A stretch of 64,000 bases of DNA from Marinobacter bohaiensis (GTDB lineage: Bacteria > Pseudomonadota > Gammaproteobacteria > Pseudomonadales > Oleiphilaceae). Positions 18,012 to 26,819 of this stretch are shown in pieces. Each line of letters begins with the position of its first letter. The stretch's first letter is position 1. The DNA lies in the NCBI RefSeq assembly GCF_003258515.1, contig NZ_QGEH01000001.1, positions 1,922,001 through 1,986,000 of the forward strand, read 5' to 3'. The position numbers and the translations under genes were made by a program. The notes under the pieces are model-generated. The model was not told the DNA's origin. It searched no databases and worked only from the letters and a program-made list of their open reading frames with translations.

Positions 18012-18641
18012 ATGGCAAGGATGTATGTTGCTCTGGCGGTAGTTTTCTCCCTTCTCATTGCGGGTTGCGCCTCGCAGCCGGCGTCGTCGCCGCAAATGAT
18101 CCAGCAGGCGCTGAACGTCAGTCACGAGGGCGTCGACCAGTACATTCTGGGGCCCAGTGATGTGGTTCAGGTCACGGTGTGGCGTAACGAGGACTTGAGC
18201 ACCAGCGTGCCCATTCGCCCGGACGGCCGCATTTCCGTGCCCCTGGTCGGTGACATCATGGCCAGTGGCCGCACGCCCGAAGACCTGGCCGATTCCATCG
18301 AAGAGGAATTGTCCAGCTTTATCCGGGAGCCACAGGTGAGCGTAGTGGTGACCGGCATGAACAGCCACGAGTTCACCGACCGCGTGCGGATTACCGGGGC
18401 CGTGCAGCAGCCCATGTCGATGCCGTTCCGGGCGGGCATGACTGTGCTCGATGTGGTGCTCTCGGCCGGCGGCGCCAATCCTTTTGCCTCCCTCAACGAC
18501 ACCATGCTCTATCGGCCGCTGGGGAGTGAGGTGGTGGCGATTCCGGTCAAGCTCGACGACATCCTGACCGAGGGTGATATCGCGACAAACTACAAACTGC
18601 AGCCCGGCGACATCTTGACCGTGCCGGAACGCAGTTTCTGA
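18012..18641 (+). CDS. XrtA-system polysaccharide export lipoprotein (Wza family)
   Basis: 209-residue outer-membrane lipoprotein. The signal peptide ends in a lipobox (LLIAGC, Cys about residue 19). A Poly_export domain follows (ILGPSDVVQVTVWRNEDLS, IRPDGRISVPLVGDI) and then a SLBB-type domain (VRITGAVQQPMSMPF, LDVVLSAGGANPFA, LQPGDILTVPE). It should form or dock to the export channel for the polymer, with the chain-length protein encoded next. GAGGA precedes ATG 18012. It is shorter than E. coli Wza, as is usual in the XrtA family. Confidence 0.92.
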   Translation: MARMYVALAVVFSLLIAGCASQPASSPQMIQQALNVSHEGVDQYILGPSDVVQVTVWRNEDLSTSVPIRPDGRISVPLVGDIMASGRTPEDLADSIEEELSSFIREPQVSVVVTGMNSHEFTDRVRITGAVQQPMSMPFRAGMTVLDVVLSAGGANPFASLNDTMLYRPLGSEVVAIPVKLDDILTEGDIATNYKLQPGDILTVPERSF

Positions 18642-18749
18642 TCGCCGTCAGGGCGCTCTGTCGGCGCGCCCGTTATGGGGCGAAGCACTTGAGGCCGGGT
18701 CTTTATCGGAACGGCTTGGCACTTGAGATGAAACAGTCAGGTTAGTGAT

Positions 18750-20276
18750 ATGGCACTCCCACTTATCAAGTTACCCAGCGAAGTGCTGCGGGAAGTCCGG
18801 GCCCGGAAGTGGCTCGTCCTGCTGGCCTTCGCCATTGTCAGCTTCGGCGTACTGGCGGCCGGCTTCCTGTGGCCCTACCGTTACTCGTCGGAAGTTGTGA
18901 TCTACGTGGACGACGAGAACATCATCCGGCCGCTCATGGAAGGCAGCGCGGTGACCACCGAAATCAACGAGCGGGCCTCCGCCGCGCAGGAGTTGTTGTG
19001 GAGCCGCGGGGTCATGGAGCGGGTGGCCGAGGACGTGGACACTTTCGGCCCCGAAGCCGCCGATCTGGATCCGGAGCAACTGGAATCGCGGGTCAACCGC
19101 CTGCGCGGCAACCTGCGCGTGCGGGCTCGCGGGGACAGCTATTTCAGCATTGGTTTCGTGTCGCAATCGCCGATTGAGGCCTATCGCGTGTCCCAGCGCC
19201 TGGGCCAGGCCTTTATCGAGGAGTCCGCCAGTCGCAAGCGGGCTGAGAGCCGCAGCGCCTACGAGTTCATCGACAGTCAGGTGAAAAGCTACGAGGGGCA
19301 GTTGGCCGGGTCGGAAGCCCGACTCAAGCAATTCCTGTCGGAAAACGTCGACGGCACCGAGGGCGAGGCCAACAACAAGATGGCCAACCTGCGCGGTAAC
19401 CTGGAGCAGGCCGAACTGCAGAAACAGGAAATGGAAACCCGGGTGGCTTCTCTTGAGCAACAGCTATCGAGCGTCAACGCCACGCTGCGCCAGGAACAGA
19501 CCCAGGACGAATACCAGCAGCGGATTTCGGCCCTGCAGCGGCAGCTCGATGCCCTGCGCCTGAGATACCACGATTCCTATCCCGATATCGTCATCCTGCA
19601 GGAGCAGATTGCCGAGCTCCGGCGCCAGCGCAACCGCGCGATGGCCAACGCCCAGAACGACACCCGCGCACCGCGTTCCGAGCAGACGGTCAACCCGCTT
19701 TACAAGGAACTGAGCACGTCGCTGGCCCAGGCGCGCACAGAGATCGAGACGATCAATACCCGCATTCGCTCGCTCAAGGGGCTGATCGACCAGCAGGCGA
19801 ACCGCATGGAGCGGATCCAGGCCAATAAGGCGGAGTACTCCAAGCTCACCCGGGACATGGACGTCAATCGTCAGATCTACAACGACCTGTTGAAACGGCG
19901 CGAGAAGGCGCGGGTGTCGATGCACCTGGATATCGAAGGGCAGGGTCTGAACTACCGCATCAACGAGACCGCCCGTTTCCCGCTTAGACCCGAGGGGCCG
20001 CAGTTCGAACAGTTTGCCATGGCCGGTCTGTTCCTGGGGTTGCTGGCACCGCTGGGGGCGATTGCCGGGCTGGTGCAGATCGACCCAAGGGTTCGTGCCA
20101 AGTCCCAGCTTGAGGACGACATCAACCTGCCGGTGCTGATCGAGATTCCGAACGTGAGAACACCGTTTGAGATGCGTCGCGACCGGCGCGTCACCGTAAC
20201 CGTTATTCTTGGCTGCATCCTGATCGTCGCGGCGTACATCGGAATAGCTGTTGCTTCTGTCATGGGAGTATTTTGA
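18750..20276 (+). CDS. XrtA-system polysaccharide chain-length determinant (Wzz/GNVR)
   Basis: 508 residues. An N-terminal membrane helix (about residues 20-40) starts a Wzz domain. A long periplasmic coiled coil follows (about 160-420, many Glu/Gln/Arg heptads), then a GNVR-like segment (YSKLTRDMDVNRQIYNDLLKRREKA), a Pro-rich PLRPEGP stretch and a second membrane helix near residue 425; a further hydrophobic segment ends the protein. It sets polymer length and connects the periplasm to export. It has no fused kinase; the kinase-like partner starts at the next ATG, overlapping this stop by one base (TGATG). Confidence 0.9.
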   Translation: MALPLIKLPSEVLREVRARKWLVLLAFAIVSFGVLAAGFLWPYRYSSEVVIYVDDENIIRPLMEGSAVTTEINERASAAQELLWSRGVMERVAEDVDTFGPEAADLDPEQLESRVNRLRGNLRVRARGDSYFSIGFVSQSPIEAYRVSQRLGQAFIEESASRKRAESRSAYEFIDSQVKSYEGQLAGSEARLKQFLSENVDGTEGEANNKMANLRGNLEQAELQKQEMETRVASLEQQLSSVNATLRQEQTQDEYQQRISALQRQLDALRLRYHDSYPDIVILQEQIAELRRQRNRAMANAQNDTRAPRSEQTVNPLYKELSTSLAQARTEIETINTRIRSLKGLIDQQANRMERIQANKAEYSKLTRDMDVNRQIYNDLLKRREKARVSMHLDIEGQGLNYRINETARFPLRPEGPQFEQFAMAGLFLGLLAPLGAIAGLVQIDPRVRAKSQLEDDINLPVLIEIPNVRTPFEMRRDRRVTVTVILGCILIVAAYIGIAVASVMGVF

Positions 20277-21178
20277 TGGCTGGAACGCATCAGGACCGCG
20301 AATTCGAAGCGTCCTCCGAGAAATCGGGGGAGCGCAAGACGCGGCAGGACCCACAGCAGCCGGGTGCCGATGCTTCCGGCGGCAAGGAAGGCGAGGTCGA
20401 GCAGGCCAGCGGCGTACCGTTCAGCGAGTGGGACGATTCCCGTCTGCTGGTTCCCAGCTCCCTGGAACTGGGTGTGGGCGCGGTCGACCGTTACGTCATC
20501 AGCCGCCAGATCCGGCGGATGCAGGAGCCGCGCCGGCTCACCAACGACGACCTGGACGAGCGCCGGATCGTCTACCCGGAATCGCCCAACCGGGATCTGG
20601 TCAACCGCTTCCGTAACCTGCGGACCAAGCTGCTGGAAGTCTCCGGCGGCAATAACTTTACCCTGGTGGTGTCCGGGGCGACCGAATCCGCCGGCACGTC
20701 GTTCATGGCGCTGAACCTGGCCGCGGCGTTTGCCTTCGACCAGGCCAAGACGGCGCTGCTGATCGACTGCAACCTGCGCGACCCGTCGCTGCACACCATG
20801 CTGGACATGGTCCCGGAAAGCGGCCTGACCGATTTCCTCGACGAGTCCGACTACGACATCGCCCGCATCATCTACCCGACCGGCATCCCGCGCCTGCGCC
20901 TGATACCGGCTGGAAGCCATCGCGAATCGCCGGCGGAATTCTTCACCTCGTTCCGCATGAAGCAGTTCCTGCAGGCGGTACGGCGCCGCTACCCCGACCG
21001 TTTCATCATCCTCGATACGGCGCCGGTCAGCGATTCACCGGATGCGCGGATTCTGTCGGAACTCTGTGATTTCTCGCTGCTGGTCGTCCCCCACGGCAAA
21101 GTGACGCCGGGGGCCGTCGAACAGGCGGCCGGAGCCTTCAGTCCCCAGAAATTCGCCGGAGCTGTCATCAATGGCTAG
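20276..21178 (+). CDS. XrtA-associated BY-kinase-like ATPase with degenerate Walker A
   Basis: 300 residues, MinD/ParA-like fold of bacterial tyrosine kinases that control chain length. After a disordered acidic N terminus (about 1-90), the P-loop region reads VVSGATESAGTSFMALNLA: where active kinases have PGEGKS/T, this has ESAGTS, so the invariant Lys is Thr. Walker A' (ALLIDCNLRDPSLH) and the Walker B-like strand (FIILDTAPVSDSPDA) remain. There is no C-terminal tyrosine cluster. ATG 20276 overlaps the upstream stop, so it is coupled to the chain-length gene. It is likely a structural or regulatory subunit rather than an active autokinase; that is inference. Confidence 0.85.
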   Translation: MAGTHQDREFEASSEKSGERKTRQDPQQPGADASGGKEGEVEQASGVPFSEWDDSRLLVPSSLELGVGAVDRYVISRQIRRMQEPRRLTNDDLDERRIVYPESPNRDLVNRFRNLRTKLLEVSGGNNFTLVVSGATESAGTSFMALNLAAAFAFDQAKTALLIDCNLRDPSLHTMLDMVPESGLTDFLDESDYDIARIIYPTGIPRLRLIPAGSHRESPAEFFTSFRMKQFLQAVRRRYPDRFIILDTAPVSDSPDARILSELCDFSLLVVPHGKVTPGAVEQAAGAFSPQKFAGAVING

Positions 21179-22457
21179 ATATTCCGAATCAGGGATGATT
21201 CGAGGGCTGTTTACCGTAACGACACTGGCCCTTTACGGGGTGTGCACCATGGCCTATGCCGAACCCGCCCGAATCACCGTCGGGGCCGACAGTCGGCTGA
21301 GCGACAACGTCGAGCGCTCCGAATCCAACGAGCAGACGGATCTGGAGAACCGGGTCACCCTGGGCATTCGCCACCGGTCCGATCCCGGCCGCTGCAATTC
21401 CGACTTGGCGGCTGATCTGGCCTACGGCGTCTACCTGGACGACACCTATGACCCGGAAACCTACGCCAACATCGACTGGCTGGGCAGTTGCCAATTGATG
21501 GAGCGCCTGTTCTGGGACGCCTCCAACGAAACCCGGGACGTCATCCAGGACGACCAGGCCTCCAACACGCCCGACAACCGCACCCGGCGCAACATCTTCC
21601 GCACCGGCCCCCGCTACGTCTGGGCGGTGACGACGGTAGACACCCTGAGCTTCTCGGTGGAGTACGAGAACATCGATTACAAGGAGCCCGAGGAGCGGGA
21701 CAGCGACGGTTACATCACCACCGCTTTCTGGCGCCACCTGTTCTCACAGACATTGGCCGGCGGGCTCAACCTGTCCGCGGATCGCACCGAATACGACAAC
21801 GGCGAGGACGTGGACCGCTACACCGCCACGCTGTTTTTCTCGAAGGAGTTCGCCGCCACCACGATTTCCGGCTCCTTCGGCGGCACCCGCCTGGAGCGTG
21901 AATTCGGCCCCCAGGAAAGCGAATTCGATGGCTGGGTCGGGGATCTGCGGATGGAGCGCCAGATCAACGCGTCCTCGTCGGTCTACATTGCCGCGAGCCG
22001 CGAGATTACCGATGAGGCCTCCGAGTTTGATTTCGAGTTCAATGACGTGACCTACACCATCGAGGACACCAACGCCCTGGAAGTGACCGACGTGCGCGCC
22101 GGCTACAACCGGGAGAACAGCGATGGGTCCAGCTTCGAGCTGACCGGTGTCGCCAACCGATCAGACAACCTGGATACCGACTCCCGCGAAGGGCGCGTGG
22201 CGCTGGTGGTTGACTACCGCCGGCCCGTGACCGGCCAGATCGACTTCACCGCGGGCGCTGACGCGGCGCTGCTGAGCTACAAGGACGATGACACCGAAGA
22301 CCATATTTTCGGCATCGACCTGGGACTGTCGACGCGCCTGCTGTCGGACCTCGACCTCAGTGGCAAGATTGGCCACAACCGGCGCACCAGCGACGTTTCC
22401 TCCCGGGAATACACCGAGAACTGGGTGTCGGTCAGCGTGGAGTATCAGTTCCGATGA
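21171..22457 (+). CDS. XrtA-locus outer-membrane beta-barrel (EpsL-like)
   Basis: 428 residues. The signal peptide is CTMAYA-E (about residue 30). The rest is alternating amphipathic strands with acidic loops and a C-terminal aromatic strand (VSVSVEYQFR), typical of outer-membrane insertion. It corresponds to the barrel proteins commonly found beside XrtA polysaccharide exporters and may form the outer-membrane pore or stabilise it. Its start overlaps the kinase-like gene by 8 bases, and its stop overlaps the next ATG (ATGA). An internal ATG at 21195 is an alternative start that keeps the signal peptide. Confidence 0.8.
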   Translation: MARYSESGMIRGLFTVTTLALYGVCTMAYAEPARITVGADSRLSDNVERSESNEQTDLENRVTLGIRHRSDPGRCNSDLAADLAYGVYLDDTYDPETYANIDWLGSCQLMERLFWDASNETRDVIQDDQASNTPDNRTRRNIFRTGPRYVWAVTTVDTLSFSVEYENIDYKEPEERDSDGYITTAFWRHLFSQTLAGGLNLSADRTEYDNGEDVDRYTATLFFSKEFAATTISGSFGGTRLEREFGPQESEFDGWVGDLRMERQINASSSVYIAASREITDEASEFDFEFNDVTYTIEDTNALEVTDVRAGYNRENSDGSSFELTGVANRSDNLDTDSREGRVALVVDYRRPVTGQIDFTAGADAALLSYKDDDTEDHIFGIDLGLSTRLLSDLDLSGKIGHNRRTSDVSSREYTENWVSVSVEYQFR

Positions 22458-23416
22458 ATACCACCACAGGGAACAGCCGGGCGCCGTTGAACGCGCTCAC
22501 CATCGATGTCGAAGATTACTTCCAGGTCGCCGCCCTGGCCGAGGCCGTATCGCGGGACGACTGGGACCGCATGGAGTATCGCGTCGAAGCCAATACCGAC
22601 CGTTTGCTGGCGCGCTTTGCCGAGCACGGCATCAAGGCCACCTTCTTCACCCTGGGCTGGGTGGCGGAGCGCTCGCCCCAGCTGGTGCGGCGCATCCAGC
22701 AGGCGGGGCATGAAGTGGCCAGCCACGGCTACAGCCACCAGCTGATCTACAACCAGACGCCGGAGGTGTTCCGCGAGGAGACGCGTCGTTCCAAGCGCAT
22801 CCTGGAAGACATTACCGGGGAAGCCGTCACCGGCTATCGGGCGGCCAGCTATTCGATCACCGCGCAGTCCCGCTGGGCGCTGGATATCCTGTGCGAAGAA
22901 GGGTTTACCTGGGATTCCTCGATTTTCCCGGTGCATCATGACCGCTACGGCATGCCGGGTACGCCCCGCTGGCCCCACCGCCTGACCACCGACGACGGCC
23001 ACACGCTGGCGGAATTTCCCCTGAGCACGCTGCAATTTCCCGGCTACACGCTGCCCATCGCCGGCGGTGGTTACTTCCGGCTGTTCCCGTACTGGTTCAG
23101 CCAGTGGGGGTTGGGGCAGATCAACCGCCAGGGCAAGCCGTTCGTGTTCTATCTGCATCCGTGGGAAGTGGACCCCGGGCAGCCGCGGCTGGACGTCAAA
23201 TGGTTCTCCCGCTTCCGGCACTACAACAACCTGGACGTTTGCGAGGCGCGGCTGGAGAAACTCCTGCGCCGCTTCCGTTTCGGGCCGATGAGTGACGTGC
23301 TGCGGGAGCAGGGCGTGCTGGAGCCCGCAGCCGCGGCGGACCCGGTTACCGGGGAAAGCCACTCAACGCCTGACGCAACGGCTTCCGCATCGCGCCTCAC
23401 CGGCGCGCCCCACTAG
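22454..23416 (+). CDS. XrtA-system NodB-type polysaccharide deacetylase
   Basis: 320 residues, no signal peptide. NodB motifs are visible: TIDVEDYFQV (catalytic Asp and metal Asp), ASHGYSHQ (metal His pair), YRAASYSIT and the C-terminal FYLHPWEVDPGQPR, the last belonging to the extra C-terminal domain (DUF3473) of the TIGR03006 XrtA family. It should remove N-acetyl groups from a sugar of the repeat unit. The ATG overlaps the upstream stop by four bases, so the whole block from 18750 to 23416 is tightly coupled. Confidence 0.92.
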   Translation: MNTTTGNSRAPLNALTIDVEDYFQVAALAEAVSRDDWDRMEYRVEANTDRLLARFAEHGIKATFFTLGWVAERSPQLVRRIQQAGHEVASHGYSHQLIYNQTPEVFREETRRSKRILEDITGEAVTGYRAASYSITAQSRWALDILCEEGFTWDSSIFPVHHDRYGMPGTPRWPHRLTTDDGHTLAEFPLSTLQFPGYTLPIAGGGYFRLFPYWFSQWGLGQINRQGKPFVFYLHPWEVDPGQPRLDVKWFSRFRHYNNLDVCEARLEKLLRRFRFGPMSDVLREQGVLEPAAAADPVTGESHSTPDATASASRLTGAPH

Positions 23417-23439
23417 CCGCAGGAGCCCGGAACGCCGCC

Positions 23440-24594
23440 ATGCTCACCCTGATTTTCTGGATCTCGCTGCTGCTCCTGCTCTACATCTACCTGGGCTACC
23501 CGCTGGTGGCCTACGTGCTGGGGCGGGCGGAGCGTCGCGTGCACCGTGACGACGATTACCAGCCCAGCGTCACCATCCTGATCGCGGCCTATAACGAGGC
23601 CGGGGACATCGAGGCGACGCTGCGCAACAAGCAGGCACTGGTGTACCCCGCCGACAAACTGGAAATCCTGGTGATTTCCGACGAGTCCGACGACGGAACC
23701 GACGCCATTGTCGGCGCCCTGGCGCAGGACAGCCCGTTCAACATCCGCCTGTTCCGGCAGAGTCCCCGCCAGGGCAAGACCGCCGGGCTCAACCGTCTGG
23801 TACCGGAAGCCCGGGGCGACATCATCGCCTTCTCCGATGCCAACTCCCAGTGGGATGCCATGGCGGTGGCGCGGCTGGTTCGCAATTTCGCCGATGAGCA
23901 GGTGGGCTACGTCACCGGCAAGATGGTCTACGTCAACGAAGCCGGGCACCTGGTGGGAGACGGTTGCAGCGCCTACATGAAGTACGAGAACGCGTTGCGC
24001 GTCCAGGAGACCCGCATCGGCTCCATCGTTGGCGTGGACGGTGGCATCGACGCCATGCGCAAGTCGCTGTATCAGCCGTTACGGGCGGATCAGTTACCGG
24101 ATTTCGTCCAGCCGCTCAAAGTGGTCGAGCAGGGCTACCGCGTGGTGTACGAGCCCGAAGCACTGCTCAAGGAAGAAGCCCTGGAAGACAGTGCCAGCGA
24201 GTTCAGCATGCGCGTCCGCGTGACCCTTCGCGCACTGTGGGCGCTCAAGGACATGTCGCAGCTCCTGAACCCGCTGCGCTTCGGCGTGTTTGCCTGGCAG
24301 TTGCTGTCCCACAAGTTGCTGCGCTACCTGGCTTTCGTGCCGCAGATCCTGTTGACGATCACCGCGCTGCTGCTGGCGGATCGGGGCGGTATCTATGGCC
24401 TGTGCCTGCTGGGGCTGGTGGCCGTCTACCTGTGCGCCTGGCTGGGCCGCAAGCGCGAGCGGGATGGGCGGCATCTGCCGTTTTACCTGGCCGCACCTTA
24501 TTACCTGATGTTGCTCAATCTGGCGTGTTACCGGGCCACGCGATCGTTTGTCCGGGGCGAAAAGAAAGTGATCTGGAACCCAAGGAAGGGATGA
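23440..24594 (+). CDS. membrane glycosyltransferase family 2
   Basis: 384 residues. One N-terminal membrane helix is followed by a GT2 domain (TILIAAYNEAGDIEATLRNK, ISDESDDGTD, AFSDANSQWD with the DxN/D metal site, VDGGIDAMRKSLY and a late acidic motif before EALLKEEA), then about three C-terminal membrane helices (from residue 290). This layout resembles processive or membrane-anchored transferases such as those that elongate on the inner leaflet. GCAGGAG precedes ATG 23440. Substrate unknown. Confidence 0.85.
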   Translation: MLTLIFWISLLLLLYIYLGYPLVAYVLGRAERRVHRDDDYQPSVTILIAAYNEAGDIEATLRNKQALVYPADKLEILVISDESDDGTDAIVGALAQDSPFNIRLFRQSPRQGKTAGLNRLVPEARGDIIAFSDANSQWDAMAVARLVRNFADEQVGYVTGKMVYVNEAGHLVGDGCSAYMKYENALRVQETRIGSIVGVDGGIDAMRKSLYQPLRADQLPDFVQPLKVVEQGYRVVYEPEALLKEEALEDSASEFSMRVRVTLRALWALKDMSQLLNPLRFGVFAWQLLSHKLLRYLAFVPQILLTITALLLADRGGIYGLCLLGLVAVYLCAWLGRKRERDGRHLPFYLAAPYYLMLLNLACYRATRSFVRGEKKVIWNPRKG

Positions 24595-24597
24595 TTG

Positions 24598-25728
24598 GTG
24601 GTCACCAGGGTGTTGCATCTGATCGACAGTGGCGGTCTCTACGGAGCCGAAAAAATGCTGCTGACACTGGTACGGGAACAAATCGCCGTCGGCCTGTCGC
24701 CGCTCATACTGAGCGCTGGCGAACCGGGAATGGCGGAAAAGCCGCTGGAAACGGAAGCGCGGCGGCTGGGTTTGCCGGTCGAGAGCTGGCGCATGAAGCC
24801 CGGCTTCAATCCGTCCGAGGCGCTCAGGATCCTGCGCTGGGCGCGGGAACGGGGCTATGAACTGCTGCATTCCCACGGCTACAAGTTCAACGTGCTGATG
24901 GGCATGTGGCCGCAGTCGGTCCGGCGCCTGCCGATGGTGGCGACCTTACATGGCTACGTAAAGGCGGCGCGCTTCAGCAAGTCCTGGCTGTACGAGTCGT
25001 TGGATCGGGTGATCCTGGGGCGACTGAACCGGGTCATCGTGGTGTCCGACGCCATGATGAAGGATATCCCGGAGGGACTGTCGCGCTCGTCCCGCACATC
25101 GGTGATTCCCAACGGCCTGGATATTGACGGCTTGCGCCAGGCGGCCGGGCAGCCGCTGCCGGCCGACTTCGCTGACTTTATCGCCGCCCACTCGCCGGTG
25201 CTTCTGGGGGTGGGGCGACTGTCCCGGGAAAAGGGCTTTGAGCGCCTGGTCGCGGCGTTCGCCTCGCTGCGGGCGGACCACCCGGAGGCCGGGCTGCTGA
25301 TCATCGGCGAAGGCAAGGAACGTGCGGCGCTGGCGCGTCAGGCCCAGCAGGCCGGTGTCGCGGAGGCATTGATGATGCCCGGTTACAGCGATGCCGTGCC
25401 GGCGTTGATGCAGGCCGTCGATGCGATCTGTCTGCCGTCCTACACCGAAGGTTTGCCGATCACCCTGCTGGAGGCCATGGCGCTGGACGTGCCCGTGATT
25501 GCGTCGGACGTCGGTGAAATGGCCGCGGTTTTGGGAAACGGCGAAGGTGGCTACGTGGTGCGCCTCGACCAGGGCGAGGATCTCCGGGAGGCCATCGATC
25601 AGTGCCTGGCGGCGGAGGCGGACCGTCAGGCCCGAGTCGCCTGGGCCCGGGAGCGGGTTTCCAGCGACTATTCCGGGCAGGCCATGGGGCGCCTCTACCT
25701 GTCGGCCTACGAGCAGGTGGCGTCATGA
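24598..25728 (+). CDS. GT4-type glycosyltransferase
   Basis: 376 residues, GT-B fold. N-terminal RVLHLIDSGGLYGAEKMLL is the acceptor-side glycine-rich loop; C-terminal LLGVGRLSREKGFERLVAAF and PSYTEGLPITLLEAMALDVPVIASDVGE carry the E-x7-E donor motif. The start is taken as GTG 24598, with AAGGAAGGG upstream; TTG 24595 is possible. It follows the GT2 gene by three bases and overlaps the next start (ATGA). Confidence 0.88.
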   Translation: MVTRVLHLIDSGGLYGAEKMLLTLVREQIAVGLSPLILSAGEPGMAEKPLETEARRLGLPVESWRMKPGFNPSEALRILRWARERGYELLHSHGYKFNVLMGMWPQSVRRLPMVATLHGYVKAARFSKSWLYESLDRVILGRLNRVIVVSDAMMKDIPEGLSRSSRTSVIPNGLDIDGLRQAAGQPLPADFADFIAAHSPVLLGVGRLSREKGFERLVAAFASLRADHPEAGLLIIGEGKERAALARQAQQAGVAEALMMPGYSDAVPALMQAVDAICLPSYTEGLPITLLEAMALDVPVIASDVGEMAAVLGNGEGGYVVRLDQGEDLREAIDQCLAAEADRQARVAWARERVSSDYSGQAMGRLYLSAYEQVAS

Positions 25729-26819
25729 AACTCTGCATCGTCATGGATCAGTACAACCACCCGCACGCCGGCACCGAGAGCCAGGTGTTCAAGCTGGTTG
25801 AAGGCCTGAGCCGGAAAGGCTGGGAACTTCGCTTTGCGGTTTTTCGAGGCACGGATTACACCCGCAGTGGCGAATTTCCGGTCCCGGTGGAAGAGCTCGG
25901 AGTCGGGCGCGTGGCGGACCCCGGGAGCTGGCGGCGGGTGTATCGGTTTGCGCGAACTCTCAAAGCCGAGGGTTTCGGGCTGGTGCATGTGTTTTTCAAC
26001 GACGCCTCGGTCATCTGTCCGCCGATGATGCGACTGGCCGGTTTGCAAACCATCATTTCGCGCCGGGACATGGGCTTCTGGTATTCGTCACTGTATCTGC
26101 GGGCGCTTCGGCTGACAGGGCTCTGGGTGTCGGCGGCCGTGTGCAACAGCGAGGCGGTGGCCACACTGACCCGTGACGCCGAACGCCTGCCGGACAACAA
26201 GGTACACGTGATTTACAACGGGTATCCGGTGGACGCGATGGAACCGACGGTCCTGTCTCCACACCGGCCGCCCGTGGTGATCGGTATTGTCGCCAACCTC
26301 CGGCCCATCAAGCGAATCGACGACCTGATTCGCTCTGTGGCGGGACTGGTTGCCGAAGGCGGTGACGTTGTCCTGCGGATCGTCGGCGGTGGCGATCCGG
26401 CGCCGTATCAGGCTCTGGCCGGGCAGTTGGGGCTGGGGGACCGGGTCCAGTTTGCCGGCAGCCAACCGGATCCCGAACGCTGGATCGAGGCGTTCGACAT
26501 CGCCGTGCTGTGTTCCGAGTCGGAAGGTTTCTCCAATGCGATCATCGAGTACATGCGTTGCGGCAAGCCCGTGGTGTGCACCCGGACCGGTGGCAACCCT
26601 GAAATCGTGTCCGACGGAGAGAACGGCTTCCTGGTCGAGGTGGGGGACGTCGAGGGGATGACGCGCCGGTTGCAGCATCTGATCGAGCGGCCCGAGCTGC
26701 GCCAGGCCATGGGCCGGGAAGGGCAGCTGCGGGTTATGAGACGTTATTCCGTGCAAACCATGCTGGATCGTCACGTGGCGCTGTATCGAACATTGATGAA
26801 GGAGGAGCGCGCCGCATGA
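25725..26819 (+). CDS. GT4-type glycosyltransferase
   Basis: 364 residues from ATG 25725, which overlaps the previous stop (ATGA); the longer frame upstream lies inside the preceding gene. N-terminal MDQYNHPHAGTESQVFKLVEGL and C-terminal GIVANLRPIKRIDDLIRSV, FAGSQPDPERW and CSESEGFSNAIIEYMRCGKPVV define a retaining GT-B transferase. Its stop overlaps the next ATG, so the block is one translational unit. Confidence 0.88.
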   Translation: MKLCIVMDQYNHPHAGTESQVFKLVEGLSRKGWELRFAVFRGTDYTRSGEFPVPVEELGVGRVADPGSWRRVYRFARTLKAEGFGLVHVFFNDASVICPPMMRLAGLQTIISRRDMGFWYSSLYLRALRLTGLWVSAAVCNSEAVATLTRDAERLPDNKVHVIYNGYPVDAMEPTVLSPHRPPVVIGIVANLRPIKRIDDLIRSVAGLVAEGGDVVLRIVGGGDPAPYQALAGQLGLGDRVQFAGSQPDPERWIEAFDIAVLCSESEGFSNAIIEYMRCGKPVVCTRTGGNPEIVSDGENGFLVEVGDVEGMTRRLQHLIERPELRQAMGREGQLRVMRRYSVQTMLDRHVALYRTLMKEERAA

